Assembly: GCF_015776785.2 (NCBI RefSeq) | Contig: NZ_LFMD02000002.1 | Span: 1,849,960 to 1,913,959 of the forward strand | From: Kitasatospora sp. SUK 42 | GTDB lineage: Bacteria; Actinomycetota; Actinomycetes; Streptomycetales; Streptomycetaceae | Direction: 5' to 3' | Length of the DNA: 64,000 bases | In this document: positions 8,875 through 16,775 of the stretch, one piece after another | How positions within the stretch are numbered: position 1 is the stretch's first letter | Layout: each line of letters begins with the position of its first letter | Translations under genes and position numbers: made by a program | Notes under the pieces: generated by a model | The model's input: only the letters and a program-made list of their open reading frames with translations | Database searches by the model: none | Told to the model about the DNA's origin: nothing

Positions 8875-10983
8875 ATGGAAGAGCCTCGTCGCCTCGGCGG
8901 CAGGTACGAGCTCGGCGGTGTCCTCGGACGCGGCGGCATGGCCGAGGTGTACCTCGCCCATGACACCCGGCTCGGCCGTTCCGTCGCAGTGAAGACGCTC
9001 CGGGCCGACATGGCCCGGGATCCGTCGTTCCAGGCCCGCTTCCGCCGCGAGGCGCAGTCCGCGGCGTCCCTGAACCACCCCGCGATCGTCGCCGTGTACG
9101 ACACCGGCGAGGACTACATCGACGGCATCTCCATCCCGTACATCGTGATGGAGTACGTCGAGGGTTCGACGCTGCGCGAGCTGCTGCACTCCGGCCGCCG
9201 GCTGCTGCCGGAGCGCGCGCTGGAGATGACCATCGGCATCCTCCAGGCCCTGGAGTACTCGCACCGGGCCGGCATCGTGCACCGCGACATCAAACCGGCC
9301 AACGTGATGCTGACCCGGCAGGGCAACGTCAAGGTCATGGACTTCGGCATCGCCCGCGCGATGGGCGACGCCGGGATGACCATGACCCAGACCTCGGCCG
9401 TCATCGGCACCGCCCAGTACCTCTCGCCCGAGCAGGCCAAGGGCGAACAGGTCGACGCCCGCTCCGACCTCTACTCCACCGGCTGCCTGCTCTACGAGCT
9501 GCTGACCGTCCGGCCGCCGTTCGTCGGCGACTCCCCGGTCGCGGTGGCCTACCAGCACGTCCGGGAGGAGCCGCAGCCGCCGTCCGTCTTCGATCCCGAG
9601 GTGCGCCCCGAGATCGACGCGATCGTGCTGAAGGCGCTCGCCAAGGACCGCGACTACCGCTACCAGAGCGCCGACGAGATGCGCGACGACATCGAGCGCT
9701 TCCTCGACGGCCTGCCGGTCGCCGCCGCCCAGCAGGCCGCCTACGGCATGGGCCCGGCCGGGTACGGCTACGACCAGAACGGCTACCCGCAGCAGCACGA
9801 CCCGTACGGCCAGACCAACGTGCTGCCCCAGCAGCCCGGCGGCCCGACCACCCTGCTGCCGCAGGCCTCCGCGCAGCAGGGCGGCTACCAGGAGGACGGC
9901 TACGGCCAGACCTACGCCGGCGCCGCGGGCGACGGCCACGACGGCTACGACGACGGCTACGGCCAGGGCGGCGGCCGGCGCGGCGAGGACCGGCCGAAGA
10001 AGAGCAACACCTCCTGGATCGTGCTGGCGGTGGCCGCCGTGCTGGTCCTGGTCGGCACCTTCTTCGTGGCCCAGGCGATGTTCAGCGACAAGGGCACCAA
10101 GGAGACCCCGAAGGTGTCCGCGCCGAACCTGGTCGGCAAGAGCCTGGCCGACGCCAGGACGGCCGCCGCGGCAGCCGGTCCCAAGCTGGTGGTGACCGAG
10201 GGCGACAAGGTCACCTGCCCGGACACCAACGTCAAGAAGGACCAGGTCTGCGCCCAGAACCCGGCGGCGGGCGGCCAGATCGCCGAGAACGCCACCATCA
10301 CGGTGCAGCTCTCCTCCGGTCCGGCCAAGTCCCAGATCCCGACCGTGACCGGCAAGCCCAAGGACCAGGCGCTCCAGGCCCTGTCCGCGGCCGGTTTCAC
10401 CAACGTCGGGGCCCCCGAGTACAAGGACGACGACACCGCCCCGCAGGACACCGTCATCGCCCAGGACCCGGCGGCCGGCACGCCCGCCGACCCGAGCGCC
10501 CCGGTCAAGCTGACGGTCTCGCAGGGCAAGGCCAAGCAGACCGTCCCGAACGTGGTGGGCGCCCAGAAGGACGACGCGCAGAACCAGCTGCAGAGCCTCG
10601 GCTTCCAGGTCGACACCTCGAAGACCACGCCGATCAACGACCCGACCAAGGTCAACACCGTGGCCTCGCAGTCGATCTCGCCCAACACCAAGGCGCCGGC
10701 CAACACGAAGATCTCGCTGACCATCTACAAGGCGCCGGACAAGGCCACCGTCCCGCCGCTGCAGAACGTCAAGCTGTCGGACGCCATCGCCCAGTTGCAG
10801 AAGCTCAACCTGGGCTACACCATCGTCGGCCCGCAGGACCCGACCTCGGTGGTCCAGATGACCAACCCGCCGGCCGGCACCCAGCTGGACCCGAACACCC
10901 AGGTCCAGCTGTTCACGAAGGCGGCCGAGCCGCCCAAAGGGGGCGACCCCACCACCACCCCACCCAAAGGAGACCACCCCTAA
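8875..10983 (+). CDS. pknB: PASTA-domain Ser/Thr protein kinase, PknB-like
   Basis: Transmembrane eukaryotic-type kinase that senses peptidoglycan fragments. The kinase domain is at about 11-275: Gly-rich loop GRGGMAEVYLAHD, K40 in VAVKTL, D138 in HRDIKPANV, D156 in MDFGIA and a TSAVIGTAQYLSPEQA activation segment. A Gln/Gly/Tyr-rich juxtamembrane linker follows, then one transmembrane helix at about 379-400 and four extracellular PASTA repeats (starting near SAPNLVGK, SQIPTVTG, QTVPNVVG and ATVPPLQN). The 702-residue protein has a Pro/Thr tail. The ATG at 8875 follows GAGGGAGAGGG. Only one kinase is present here; mycobacteria carry pknA beside pknB. Expected substrates include FhaA, CrgA and MurJ-associated proteins, from family knowledge. 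Confidence 0.95.
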   Translation: MEEPRRLGGRYELGGVLGRGGMAEVYLAHDTRLGRSVAVKTLRADMARDPSFQARFRREAQSAASLNHPAIVAVYDTGEDYIDGISIPYIVMEYVEGSTLRELLHSGRRLLPERALEMTIGILQALEYSHRAGIVHRDIKPANVMLTRQGNVKVMDFGIARAMGDAGMTMTQTSAVIGTAQYLSPEQAKGEQVDARSDLYSTGCLLYELLTVRPPFVGDSPVAVAYQHVREEPQPPSVFDPEVRPEIDAIVLKALAKDRDYRYQSADEMRDDIERFLDGLPVAAAQQAAYGMGPAGYGYDQNGYPQQHDPYGQTNVLPQQPGGPTTLLPQASAQQGGYQEDGYGQTYAGAAGDGHDGYDDGYGQGGGRRGEDRPKKSNTSWIVLAVAAVLVLVGTFFVAQAMFSDKGTKETPKVSAPNLVGKSLADARTAAAAAGPKLVVTEGDKVTCPDTNVKKDQVCAQNPAAGGQIAENATITVQLSSGPAKSQIPTVTGKPKDQALQALSAAGFTNVGAPEYKDDDTAPQDTVIAQDPAAGTPADPSAPVKLTVSQGKAKQTVPNVVGAQKDDAQNQLQSLGFQVDTSKTTPINDPTKVNTVASQSISPNTKAPANTKISLTIYKAPDKATVPPLQNVKLSDAIAQLQKLNLGYTIVGPQDPTSVVQMTNPPAGTQLDPNTQVQLFTKAAEPPKGGDPTTTPPKGDHP

Positions 10984-11015
10984 GCCCTGGTTCCCCTGGG
11001 GCTGACCCGGTCACC

Positions 11016-11062
11016 AACGCCCGAGGGCCCGTCGCAGCGACTGCGACGGGCCCTCGGGCGTT
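11016..11062. terminator. Strong intrinsic terminator after pknB
   Basis: A perfect 22-bp inverted repeat (AACGCCCGAGGGCCCGTCGC and on) has a 3-base loop, 32 bases after the kinase stop. It lies between the convergent kinase and sortase operons and can serve both. Confidence 0.85.
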
Positions 11063-11100
11063 CCTCCTGGCGTTTCCCGGCGGCTCCGGCGGCTTCCGGA

Positions 11101-11141
11101 GGGTCCGGGAAGGGCCGGGAAGGGCCGGGAAGGGCCGGGAA
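11101..11141. repeat. Four copies of a 10-bp direct repeat
   Basis: The unit GGGCCGGGAA is repeated in tandem, the first copy with one change (GGGTCCGGGAA). It lies between the terminator and the sortase stop codon and does not code. Confidence 0.8.
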
Positions 11142-11146
11142 GGGGC

Positions 11147-11983
11147 TCAGGAGCGCCGCAGCTCCGGCGGCGGGGTGCGCTTGGCGTCCATGTCGTCCAC
11201 CCGCACCAGGCTGCCCCAGACCGCCATCCGGTAGCGCGAGGTGTACACCGGCGTGCAGGTGGTCAGGGTGATGTAGCGGCCGGGGCCCGCGTAGCCGGAG
11301 CTGACCGGGACGGGCGCGACGATGCCGGTGTCGTACTTGGACGTCTCCGGCAGGGTGTTGTCGACCTTGTAGACGTACCACTTGTCCTTGGTCTCGACCA
11401 CGACCGCGTCGCCCTTGTGGACGGCGTCCAGGTCGTGGAACTTGGCGCCGTGGCCGTCCCGGTGCGCGGCCAGCGCGAAGTTGCCCGCCTCGTCCCAGGG
11501 CATCGCGGCCTTGTAGGGCTGCTCGTAGACGCCCGCCACGCCCTCGTCCAGGACGTCGGCGGAGGTGCCCATCCGGATCAGCACCTGGTAGTCCCGTCCC
11601 ATCGCCGGGACGTGCAGGAAGCCGACGTCGTCCCCGATCGCGGGCGGCGGCACCGCGGCGGCACCGCCGGGCGCGGTGCCGGGGGCGGGGGCGGCGCCCG
11701 GCACGGCCGGGGCACCGGGGGTCGGGCCCGCGGCCCAGGAGTTGCGCAGCTTGTCGGAGGCGGCCGAGGCGGAGCGGTCCGCCTGCACGTTGGTCCACCA
11801 CAGCGAGTAGGCCACGAACAGGCCCAGCACCAGGCCCACGGTGATCAGCAGCTCGCCGAAGACGCCGAGCGCGGCCAGCGCCCGGGCCCGTCCGCGCCGC
11901 TGCTTCCCCCTCGCCCCGTCCGGGGGCGGGGGGAAGGCCTCCTCGGCCAGCTCGATCGACTGCTCGGTGCCGTCGTGCCGCAT
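11147..11983 (-). CDS. Class E sortase, downstream copy
   Basis: Membrane transpeptidase that cleaves LAxTG-type sorting signals and links proteins to peptidoglycan; in Streptomyces class E sortases attach chaplins. The 278-residue protein has a basic cytoplasmic N-terminus, one membrane helix at about 38-60 (FGELLITVGLVLGLFVAYSLW), a Pro/Ala/Gly linker and a sortase domain. Catalytic residues are the His in ALAAHRDGHG, C243 in TLTTCTP and the Arg in TSRYR. The ATG at 11983 has GGGGGAG nearby and fits the family start. It is last in a five-gene minus-strand operon, 35 bases after its paralogue. Confidence 0.93.
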   Translation of the reverse strand: MRHDGTEQSIELAEEAFPPPPDGARGKQRRGRARALAALGVFGELLITVGLVLGLFVAYSLWWTNVQADRSASAASDKLRNSWAAGPTPGAPAVPGAAPAPGTAPGGAAAVPPPAIGDDVGFLHVPAMGRDYQVLIRMGTSADVLDEGVAGVYEQPYKAAMPWDEAGNFALAAHRDGHGAKFHDLDAVHKGDAVVVETKDKWYVYKVDNTLPETSKYDTGIVAPVPVSSGYAGPGRYITLTTCTPVYTSRYRMAVWGSLVRVDDMDAKRTPPPELRRS

Positions 11984-12018
11984 CTGCGCTGCTCCCCCTC
12001 GAACGGGCCTGCGGGCGG

Positions 12019-13098
12019 CTATCCGCCCGTGATCGCGGCCGGCTTGCCTTGGCTGCGCGGCCGTTCCTCGATCATCTTGCCAAAGACGATGAGCCGGAAC
12101 TTGGAGGTGAACTCCGGCGTACAGGTGGTCAACGTGATGTACCGGCCCGGACCGGCGTACCCGGCGCCGTTCGGCACCGGCTTGATCACGCTCACGTTGT
12201 TGGGCGAGGTCTCCGGGATGCCGCCGGTGATCTCGTAGGTGTAGTACCCGGTGGCGGTCTCCACCACGATCTTGTCGCCCTTGCCGAGCTCGTTGATGTA
12301 CCGGAACGGCTCGCCGTGGGTGTTGCGGTGCGCGGCCAGCGCGAAGTTGCCGGACTTGTCGCTCGGCATCCCGGTGCCGGTGTAGTGGCCGACCAGGCCC
12401 TTGTCGAGCACCGACGGCTTGGAGGTGCCCTCGGCGATCGGGAACTTCAGCCCCAGCTTGGGCAGGTAGATGATGGCGAAGCCCTTGCCGGGCTCGAACA
12501 CCTCGGGCTTGTTCGGGTCCGGGGCCGGCTGCCCCGGCTGGGCGGGCGGCTGGGCGTCGAACTGCTGCTCCAGCTGGTTGCGGGCGCCGTCGGCGGCCGC
12601 GTCGGCCTGCACGTTGGTCCACCAGAGCTGGTACGCGACGAACAGCAGCATCACCAGGCCGAGCGTTATGCACAGCTCGCCGCCGAACCGCGCGGCCACC
12701 ACGGCGACGGACTCCTTGGGGCGCGCCCGCCCGGCCGCCCGGCCCTTCGCCCGGCGGCGCCCGCCGCCCGAGCGGACGGACGTCCGGCCCTGGGCGGCCC
12801 GTCGGCGCTCGGCCCGGCCGCCGGTGGGCGGGGCGGGCTCGGCCGCGGCCCCGTCGAGTGCGGGCAGGCGCAGCTGGAGGGTCTGGTCGGGCAGCCAGGG
12901 GTACTCGGGCCCGCCCGCGACGGGCTGCTCGGCCTGCTCGTACACGCCCCAGGCGTCCTCGGGCGCGGCCTGGGCCGGGTGCTCCGACGGGTACGGCTCG
13001 CCGTACCCGTGGGCTCCGTACCCCTGGGCTCCGTACTCCCCGCCGCCGTACGGGCCCGCCTCCGGCTGGTAACGCCCCTCCGGGCGCACCGCGGTCAC
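12019..13098 (-). CDS. Class E sortase, upstream copy
   Basis: Second class E sortase, 359 residues. A long cytoplasmic N-terminal extension (about 1-150) is rich in Gly, Tyr, Pro and Glu, then strongly basic; a membrane helix lies at about 175-195; the sortase domain shows ALAAHRNTHG, C326 in TLTTCTPEF and the Arg of TSKFR. GTG at 13098 is chosen because it starts 6 bases after the pabA stop; an upstream ATG at 13167 would overlap pabA by more than 60 bases. It lies between pabA and the other sortase, the arrangement of the paired sortases of S. coelicolor. The two proteins differ mainly in their N-terminal tails. Confidence 0.9.
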   Translation of the reverse strand: MTAVRPEGRYQPEAGPYGGGEYGAQGYGAHGYGEPYPSEHPAQAAPEDAWGVYEQAEQPVAGGPEYPWLPDQTLQLRLPALDGAAAEPAPPTGGRAERRRAAQGRTSVRSGGGRRRAKGRAAGRARPKESVAVVAARFGGELCITLGLVMLLFVAYQLWWTNVQADAAADGARNQLEQQFDAQPPAQPGQPAPDPNKPEVFEPGKGFAIIYLPKLGLKFPIAEGTSKPSVLDKGLVGHYTGTGMPSDKSGNFALAAHRNTHGEPFRYINELGKGDKIVVETATGYYTYEITGGIPETSPNNVSVIKPVPNGAGYAGPGRYITLTTCTPEFTSKFRLIVFGKMIEERPRSQGKPAAITGG

Positions 13099-13103
13099 GC
13101 CGC

Positions 13104-13766
13104 TCAGCCCCGGCCGATCACCGGGGCGAGCCCGGCCGACCGCTCGACGGCGAGCGGGTCGCCGCACTCCGCCAGCCAGTTGGCGAGCATCCGGTGCCCG
13201 CCCTCGGTGAGCACCGACTCGGGGTGGAACTGCACGCCCTCGACCGGCAGTTCGCGGTGGCGCAGGCCCATGATCACTCCGCTGCCGGTGCGCGCGGTGA
13301 CCACCAGCTCGTCCGGCACCGTGGCCGGGTCGACGGCGAGCGAGTGGTAGCGGGTCGCGGTCAGCGGCGAGGGCAGGCCGGCGAACACGCCGCCGTCCTC
13401 GTGCTCGACCGGCGAGGTCTTGCCGTGCAGCAGCTCCGGCGCCCGGCCGACCACCGCGCCGTACGCGACCGCGATCGACTGGAGGCCCAGGCAGACGCCG
13501 AACACCGGCAGCCCGATCCCCGCGCAGTGGTGCACCATCTCGATGCAGACCCCGGCCTCCTCCGGCGCGCCGGGGCCGGGGGAGAGCAGCACCCCGTCGA
13601 AGCCCTCGTCCCCCGACCGGCGGACGGCGTGCTCGACGGTCACCTCGTCGTTGCGCACCACCTCGCAGGTGGCGCCGAGCTGGTACAGGTACTGGACCAG
13701 GTTGAAGACGAAGCTGTCGTAGTTGTCCACCACCAGGATGCGGGGCGGGGTCGGCTGGGTGGTCAT
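13104..13766 (-). CDS. pabA: Aminodeoxychorismate/anthranilate synthase glutaminase subunit
   Basis: Class I glutamine amidotransferase that supplies ammonia to a chorismate-using partner (PabB for folate or TrpE for tryptophan). The 220-residue protein contains ILVVDNYDSFVFN at the N-terminus, LLSPGPGAPEEAG, the nucleophile C92 in FGVCLGLQS and the H181/E183 pair in FHPES. No synthase large subunit lies nearby, so substrate choice (pabA or trpG) cannot be decided; the position between division genes matches trpG of the mycobacterial origin region. The ATG at 13766 starts at MTTQPTPPRILVVD. Confidence 0.92.
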   Translation of the reverse strand: MTTQPTPPRILVVDNYDSFVFNLVQYLYQLGATCEVVRNDEVTVEHAVRRSGDEGFDGVLLSPGPGAPEEAGVCIEMVHHCAGIGLPVFGVCLGLQSIAVAYGAVVGRAPELLHGKTSPVEHEDGGVFAGLPSPLTATRYHSLAVDPATVPDELVVTARTGSGVIMGLRHRELPVEGVQFHPESVLTEGGHRMLANWLAECGDPLAVERSAGLAPVIGRG

Positions 13767-13822
13767 GGTCGCGTGGTCTCCGTGGGATGCGGTGCTGGGT
13801 GGAAGTACCGGGGCACGCCGGG

Positions 13823-14002
13823 TCAGCCGGCCGAGGCCCCGTCGCCGCCGTCCACTGTGACGTCGCCGAAGGGGAGCAGCGGTTCCGCCCACGGGAAGAC
13901 GTAGGTGAAGAGGAGGTAGACGATCCCCAGGATCAGGAGCAGCGAGATGGTGGCCCGAACCAGGGTGTTCCCCGGGAGGTGACGCCAGATCCAGCCGTAC
14001 AT
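13823..14002 (-). CDS. Small single-pass membrane protein (59 aa)
   Basis: A short reading frame starts with ATG at 14002 after GAGGGAGC and encodes MYGWIWRHLPGNTLVRATIS, a hydrophobic helix (about 19-36, SLLLILGIVYLLFTYVFP) and an acidic, Gly-rich tail. It lies in line with pabA (56 bases) and the DUF881 gene (69 bases) in the same operon. Small proteins of this type are found at this place in other Streptomyces; I know no assigned function. The location among envelope genes suggests an inner-membrane role, which is inference. Confidence 0.8.
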   Translation of the reverse strand: MYGWIWRHLPGNTLVRATISLLLILGIVYLLFTYVFPWAEPLLPFGDVTVDGGDGASAG

Positions 14003-14071
14003 GGTGCTCCCTCGACGTAACGGACTGGGGTCAAGAGTAGACCCGGGATCCGCGCCCGCGAGGACGGTCCG

Positions 14072-14845
14072 CTACGGCTGGCCGCCCGTGGACCGGAGTT
14101 CGGTGGTCCCGGAGTAACCGGGCAGGGTGAGGTCGCCGCTCTCCTGGACCTTCCAGCCCAGGCCGTACGCCTGGACGTACTGGAGGTAGTTGCGGATCGT
14201 CGGGTCCGCGTCGACGGCCGTACGCAGCGCGTCCGTCCGGCCCACCGCCTTGACCACGTACGGCGGGGAGTAGACCCGCCCCTGCAGCAGCAGCGTGTTG
14301 CCGACGCAGCGGACGGCGCTGGTGGAGACCAGCCGCTGGTCCATCACCTGTACGCCCTCGGCGCCACCCCGCCACAGCGCGTTGACGACCGCCTGGATGT
14401 CCTGCTGATGGATGACCAGGTCGTTGACGCCGGGCTCGGGAACGCCGGGGATGCGGGCGGTGGCGTTCGGCGGGGCGTCGTTGAGGGTGACGGTCAGGCC
14501 GCCGCCCTGAAGCGGCTCCAGGGCCGCGCCGAGCCGCAGGCCGTCCAGCCGCGCCGTGTCGGCGGGGTCGTGGCCCTGGCTCTCGGTGAGCTGCTGCGCC
14601 CGGGCCTGGAGGTCGGCCAGCTGGGCCTGCGCCTGCTGGTTCTGCGAGCTGCGCTGGCGGACCACGTCGCCGAGGCTCAGCAGCGAGTTGTCGGTCCGCA
14701 GGTCGGTGCCGCGGGCGGTCTGCGCGCTGATGTAGAAGAGCAGACCGGCGAGCGCGAAGACGGCACAGGTCAGGGCGCGTCCGACAATTCGGGTGCCGGA
14801 GGGGCGGGTAGCGGCCTTCCCCGGGGGAATCGACAAATTAGTCAC
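14072..14845 (-). CDS. DUF881 membrane protein
   Basis: 257-residue protein with a short cytoplasmic N-terminus, one membrane helix (about 24-42, ALTCAVFALAGLLFYISAQ), a coiled-coil-prone stretch rich in Gln/Ala/Leu (about 65-90) and an extracytoplasmic DUF881 domain. The family is widespread in Actinobacteria and Firmicutes near division and cell-wall genes; its biochemical function is unknown to me. A GTG start at 14845 follows GGAGATAAGGG. It heads the operon with pabA and the sortases and is divergent from crgA across 158 bases. Confidence 0.9.
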   Translation of the reverse strand: MTNLSIPPGKAATRPSGTRIVGRALTCAVFALAGLLFYISAQTARGTDLRTDNSLLSLGDVVRQRSSQNQQAQAQLADLQARAQQLTESQGHDPADTARLDGLRLGAALEPLQGGGLTVTLNDAPPNATARIPGVPEPGVNDLVIHQQDIQAVVNALWRGGAEGVQVMDQRLVSTSAVRCVGNTLLLQGRVYSPPYVVKAVGRTDALRTAVDADPTIRNYLQYVQAYGLGWKVQESGDLTLPGYSGTTELRSTGGQP

Positions 14846-15003
14846 CGTACCCTTATCTCCGCGAGACCCGCTGAGCCACTACGCTAACGGACGCCGGTGG
14901 CGGGTGCGGGAGCGGTCCCTGAGCGTTCTCCCCCACCGACCGTCGGCGCCTCGCCCGCTGCACGTCCGCGCGGTCTCACAGCGCATCGACAGGAGAGCAC
15001 CTC

Positions 15004-15252
15004 GTGCCGAAGTCTCGACTCCGCAAGAAGTCCGACTACACCCCGCCGACCACGGCCGCGGTGAAGATCAGTTCGGGGCGCGGTTGGGTCGCCCCGCTGA
15101 TGCTGGCGCTGTTCCTGATCGGCCTGGTGTGGATCGTCACCTACTACGTGACCAGCGGGAACTACCCCGTCGAGAGCTGGCGGAACTGGAACATCCTGGT
15201 CGGCTTCGGCTTCATCGCGGCGGGGTTCGGCGTCTCCACCCAGTGGAAGTGA
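15004..15252 (+). CDS. crgA: Cell division protein CrgA
   Basis: Small integral membrane protein (82 residues) that regulates FtsZ-ring formation in Streptomyces aerial hyphae and binds divisome proteins in mycobacteria. It has a basic N-terminus ([15 protein letters not shown]), two membrane helices (about 29-50 and 62-78) separated by [10 protein letters not shown], and ends VSTQWK, as expected of the family. The GTG start is preceded by AGGAGAGCACCTC. It is monocistronic and followed by a DnaA-box cluster. Confidence 0.96.
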   Translation: MPKSRLRKKSDYTPPTTAAVKISSGRGWVAPLMLALFLIGLVWIVTYYVTSGNYPVESWRNWNILVGFGFIAAGFGVSTQWK

Positions 15253-15383
15253 CGCTCCGCGCGTCCTGAGGGCCCGACACGGGGCTCCTTCCGCCGCTTC
15301 GGATCGCGGGCCCCGGAGCGGCGGTCAGGCATGTCCCGGTGCGGTCCGGGCCCGGCGGTCCGACGGCCCCACAGCCCGGTCGG

Positions 15384-15600
15384 TTATCCCCACCATCAGA
15401 CTGTCGCGCTTATCCACATGGTTATCCACACTGGGGAAAAGTCCTCACAGCCTGTGGATAACTTTTCCGGTTCCGGTCGTCCACAGCTGTGCACAACCCC
15501 TCAGGAACGGGGGAACCGCACAGGAGGACACGCGTAGAACAACAGTCCACAGGAGGGTCGGCGCACAGCCTGTGCACAACCCCGCACCCGCTGTGGACAA
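15384..15600. promoter_or_regulatory. Cluster of DnaA boxes downstream of crgA
   Basis: Four exact matches to the Streptomyces DnaA box TTRTCCACA lie at 15410-15418 (+), 15422-15430 (+), 15453-15461 (-) and 15592-15600 (-). Single-mismatch copies lie at 15384-15392, 15477-15485, 15488-15496 and 15571-15579. The first two exact boxes are 12 bases apart. The cluster occupies the 359-base gap between crgA and the rhomboid stop codon, which holds no gene. From memory, S. coelicolor has high-affinity DnaA-box clusters outside oriC that titrate DnaA, one near this locus; equivalence is inferred. Confidence 0.8.
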
Positions 15601-15611
15601 ACGTCCGGGCG

Positions 15612-16508
15612 TCACGCGCCGTACAGGGCCATCCCGGTCAACAGCATCGCCGCCTCCACGGCCACCGCCACGGCCAGCGTCAGCCCCTGCACCAGGCCGC
15701 GGCGCTCGCGCGGGGCGTACATCAGGCCGAAGGCGGTCAGCGCGCCCAGCGCCAGGCCGCCGAGGTGCGCGCGCCAGTCGATGTTCGAGCGGGAGAAGGT
15801 CACCACCAGGTTGAAGACCAGGAAGGCCATCGCCGGGGCGAGCGGGCCCCGGATCCGCAGCTGCATCACGATCGTGGCGCCGATCAGGCCGAAGACCGCC
15901 CCGGAGGCCCCGAACGAGTCCATCAGGTTCCCGGCCAGCAGGAAGGCGAAGGTGCTGCCGCCGAGGCCGGAGAGCAGGTAGAGGGCCAGGAAGCGCAGCC
16001 GGCCGAGTGCCTCCTCCAGCGGCGGGCCGAGCCAGAACAGCACCAGCATGTTCATCCCGATGTGCCACCACTCCAGGTGCAGGAAGGTGGCGGTCAGCAG
16101 CCGGTACCACTCGTGCGGGCCGTCGGCGACGCCGGCCGGGCCGCCGCGGATGTCCCCCCCGGCGCTGAACAGCGACCAGATCTGGCCCAGCCTCGGGGTG
16201 AGCACGTAGGCGGCCAGCAGCCAGACCACCAGGTTGACGCCGATCAGCGCCCTGGTCACCAGCCCGCCGTCCACGGTCAGCGCCCCGCCGAACCGGGTGG
16301 TCGCCCGCCGCGTCCCGGCGTGCCCGTTGCCGACGCACTCCGGGCACTGGAAGCCCACCGAGGCGGTCACCATGCACTGCGGGCAGATCGGCCGCTCACA
16401 GCGGGTGCAGGACACCCCGGTGGCCGTCTGCGGGTGCCGGTAGCACCCGGGCAGCCCGCCCTCCGGGGACCCTTCCGCCGCCGACCGCGACTCGTCCGGG
16501 AGCATCAC
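15612..16508 (-). CDS. Rhomboid-family intramembrane serine protease
   Basis: 298-residue polytopic membrane protein. An N-terminal zinc-binding B-box-like segment contains CYRHPQTATGVSCTRCERPI and CPQCM...CPEC pairs. The rhomboid core has the WR-type loop HEWYRLLTATFLHLEWWHIG, the nucleophilic Ser in GASGAVFGLIG and the histidine in DWRAHLGGLALG. It cleaves transmembrane segments of unknown substrates. Two possible ATG codons lie at 16508 and 16505; the first is used. In relatives a cyclophilin gene (ppiA) usually sits next to it; here the upstream gap holds only repeats. Confidence 0.92.
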   Translation of the reverse strand: MMLPDESRSAAEGSPEGGLPGCYRHPQTATGVSCTRCERPICPQCMVTASVGFQCPECVGNGHAGTRRATTRFGGALTVDGGLVTRALIGVNLVVWLLAAYVLTPRLGQIWSLFSAGGDIRGGPAGVADGPHEWYRLLTATFLHLEWWHIGMNMLVLFWLGPPLEEALGRLRFLALYLLSGLGGSTFAFLLAGNLMDSFGASGAVFGLIGATIVMQLRIRGPLAPAMAFLVFNLVVTFSRSNIDWRAHLGGLALGALTAFGLMYAPRERRGLVQGLTLAVAVAVEAAMLLTGMALYGA

Positions 16509-16562
16509 CGGTTCCCCTTCCCGTACGCGACCACCGAAGCCGCCAGCCTACTGCCGCCCGCA

Positions 16563-16695
16563 GCCCCCGCAGGGGTCCTGCCCGGCCCACCTCCCGCCCT
16601 CGCGCCCCCAGCGGTCCTGCCCGGGCCACCTCCCGCCCTCACGACCCACCACCCCCCGAAGCCCCCCGCAGGGGCCCCGCTCGGCCCACCCGGGG
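16563..16695. repeat. Degenerate C-rich direct repeats
   Basis: Two near-identical stretches beginning GGTCCTGCCCGG at 16574 and 16613 (39 bases apart) share about 30 positions, and the motif GCCCCC(C)GCAGGGG occurs near 16564 and 16661. They lie in the gap between the rhomboid gene and the DUF5324 gene and do not encode a recognisable protein. A DnaA-box-like AGTGGACAA (one mismatch) is at 16700-16708. Confidence 0.55.
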
Positions 16696-16775
16696 TGCCA
16701 GTGGACAAATCCGGATGCATGATCAGCATTCAGGTGGATATGTGCATAAAGGACGCCACCCAGGAGGAGAGACTC

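Noticed and set aside
15489..16775. Extension of the DUF5324 protein across the rhomboid gene
   Set aside because: The extension is Gln/Arg/Pro-rich out-of-frame reading of the rhomboid gene; AGGAGGAGAG decides the start at 16776.
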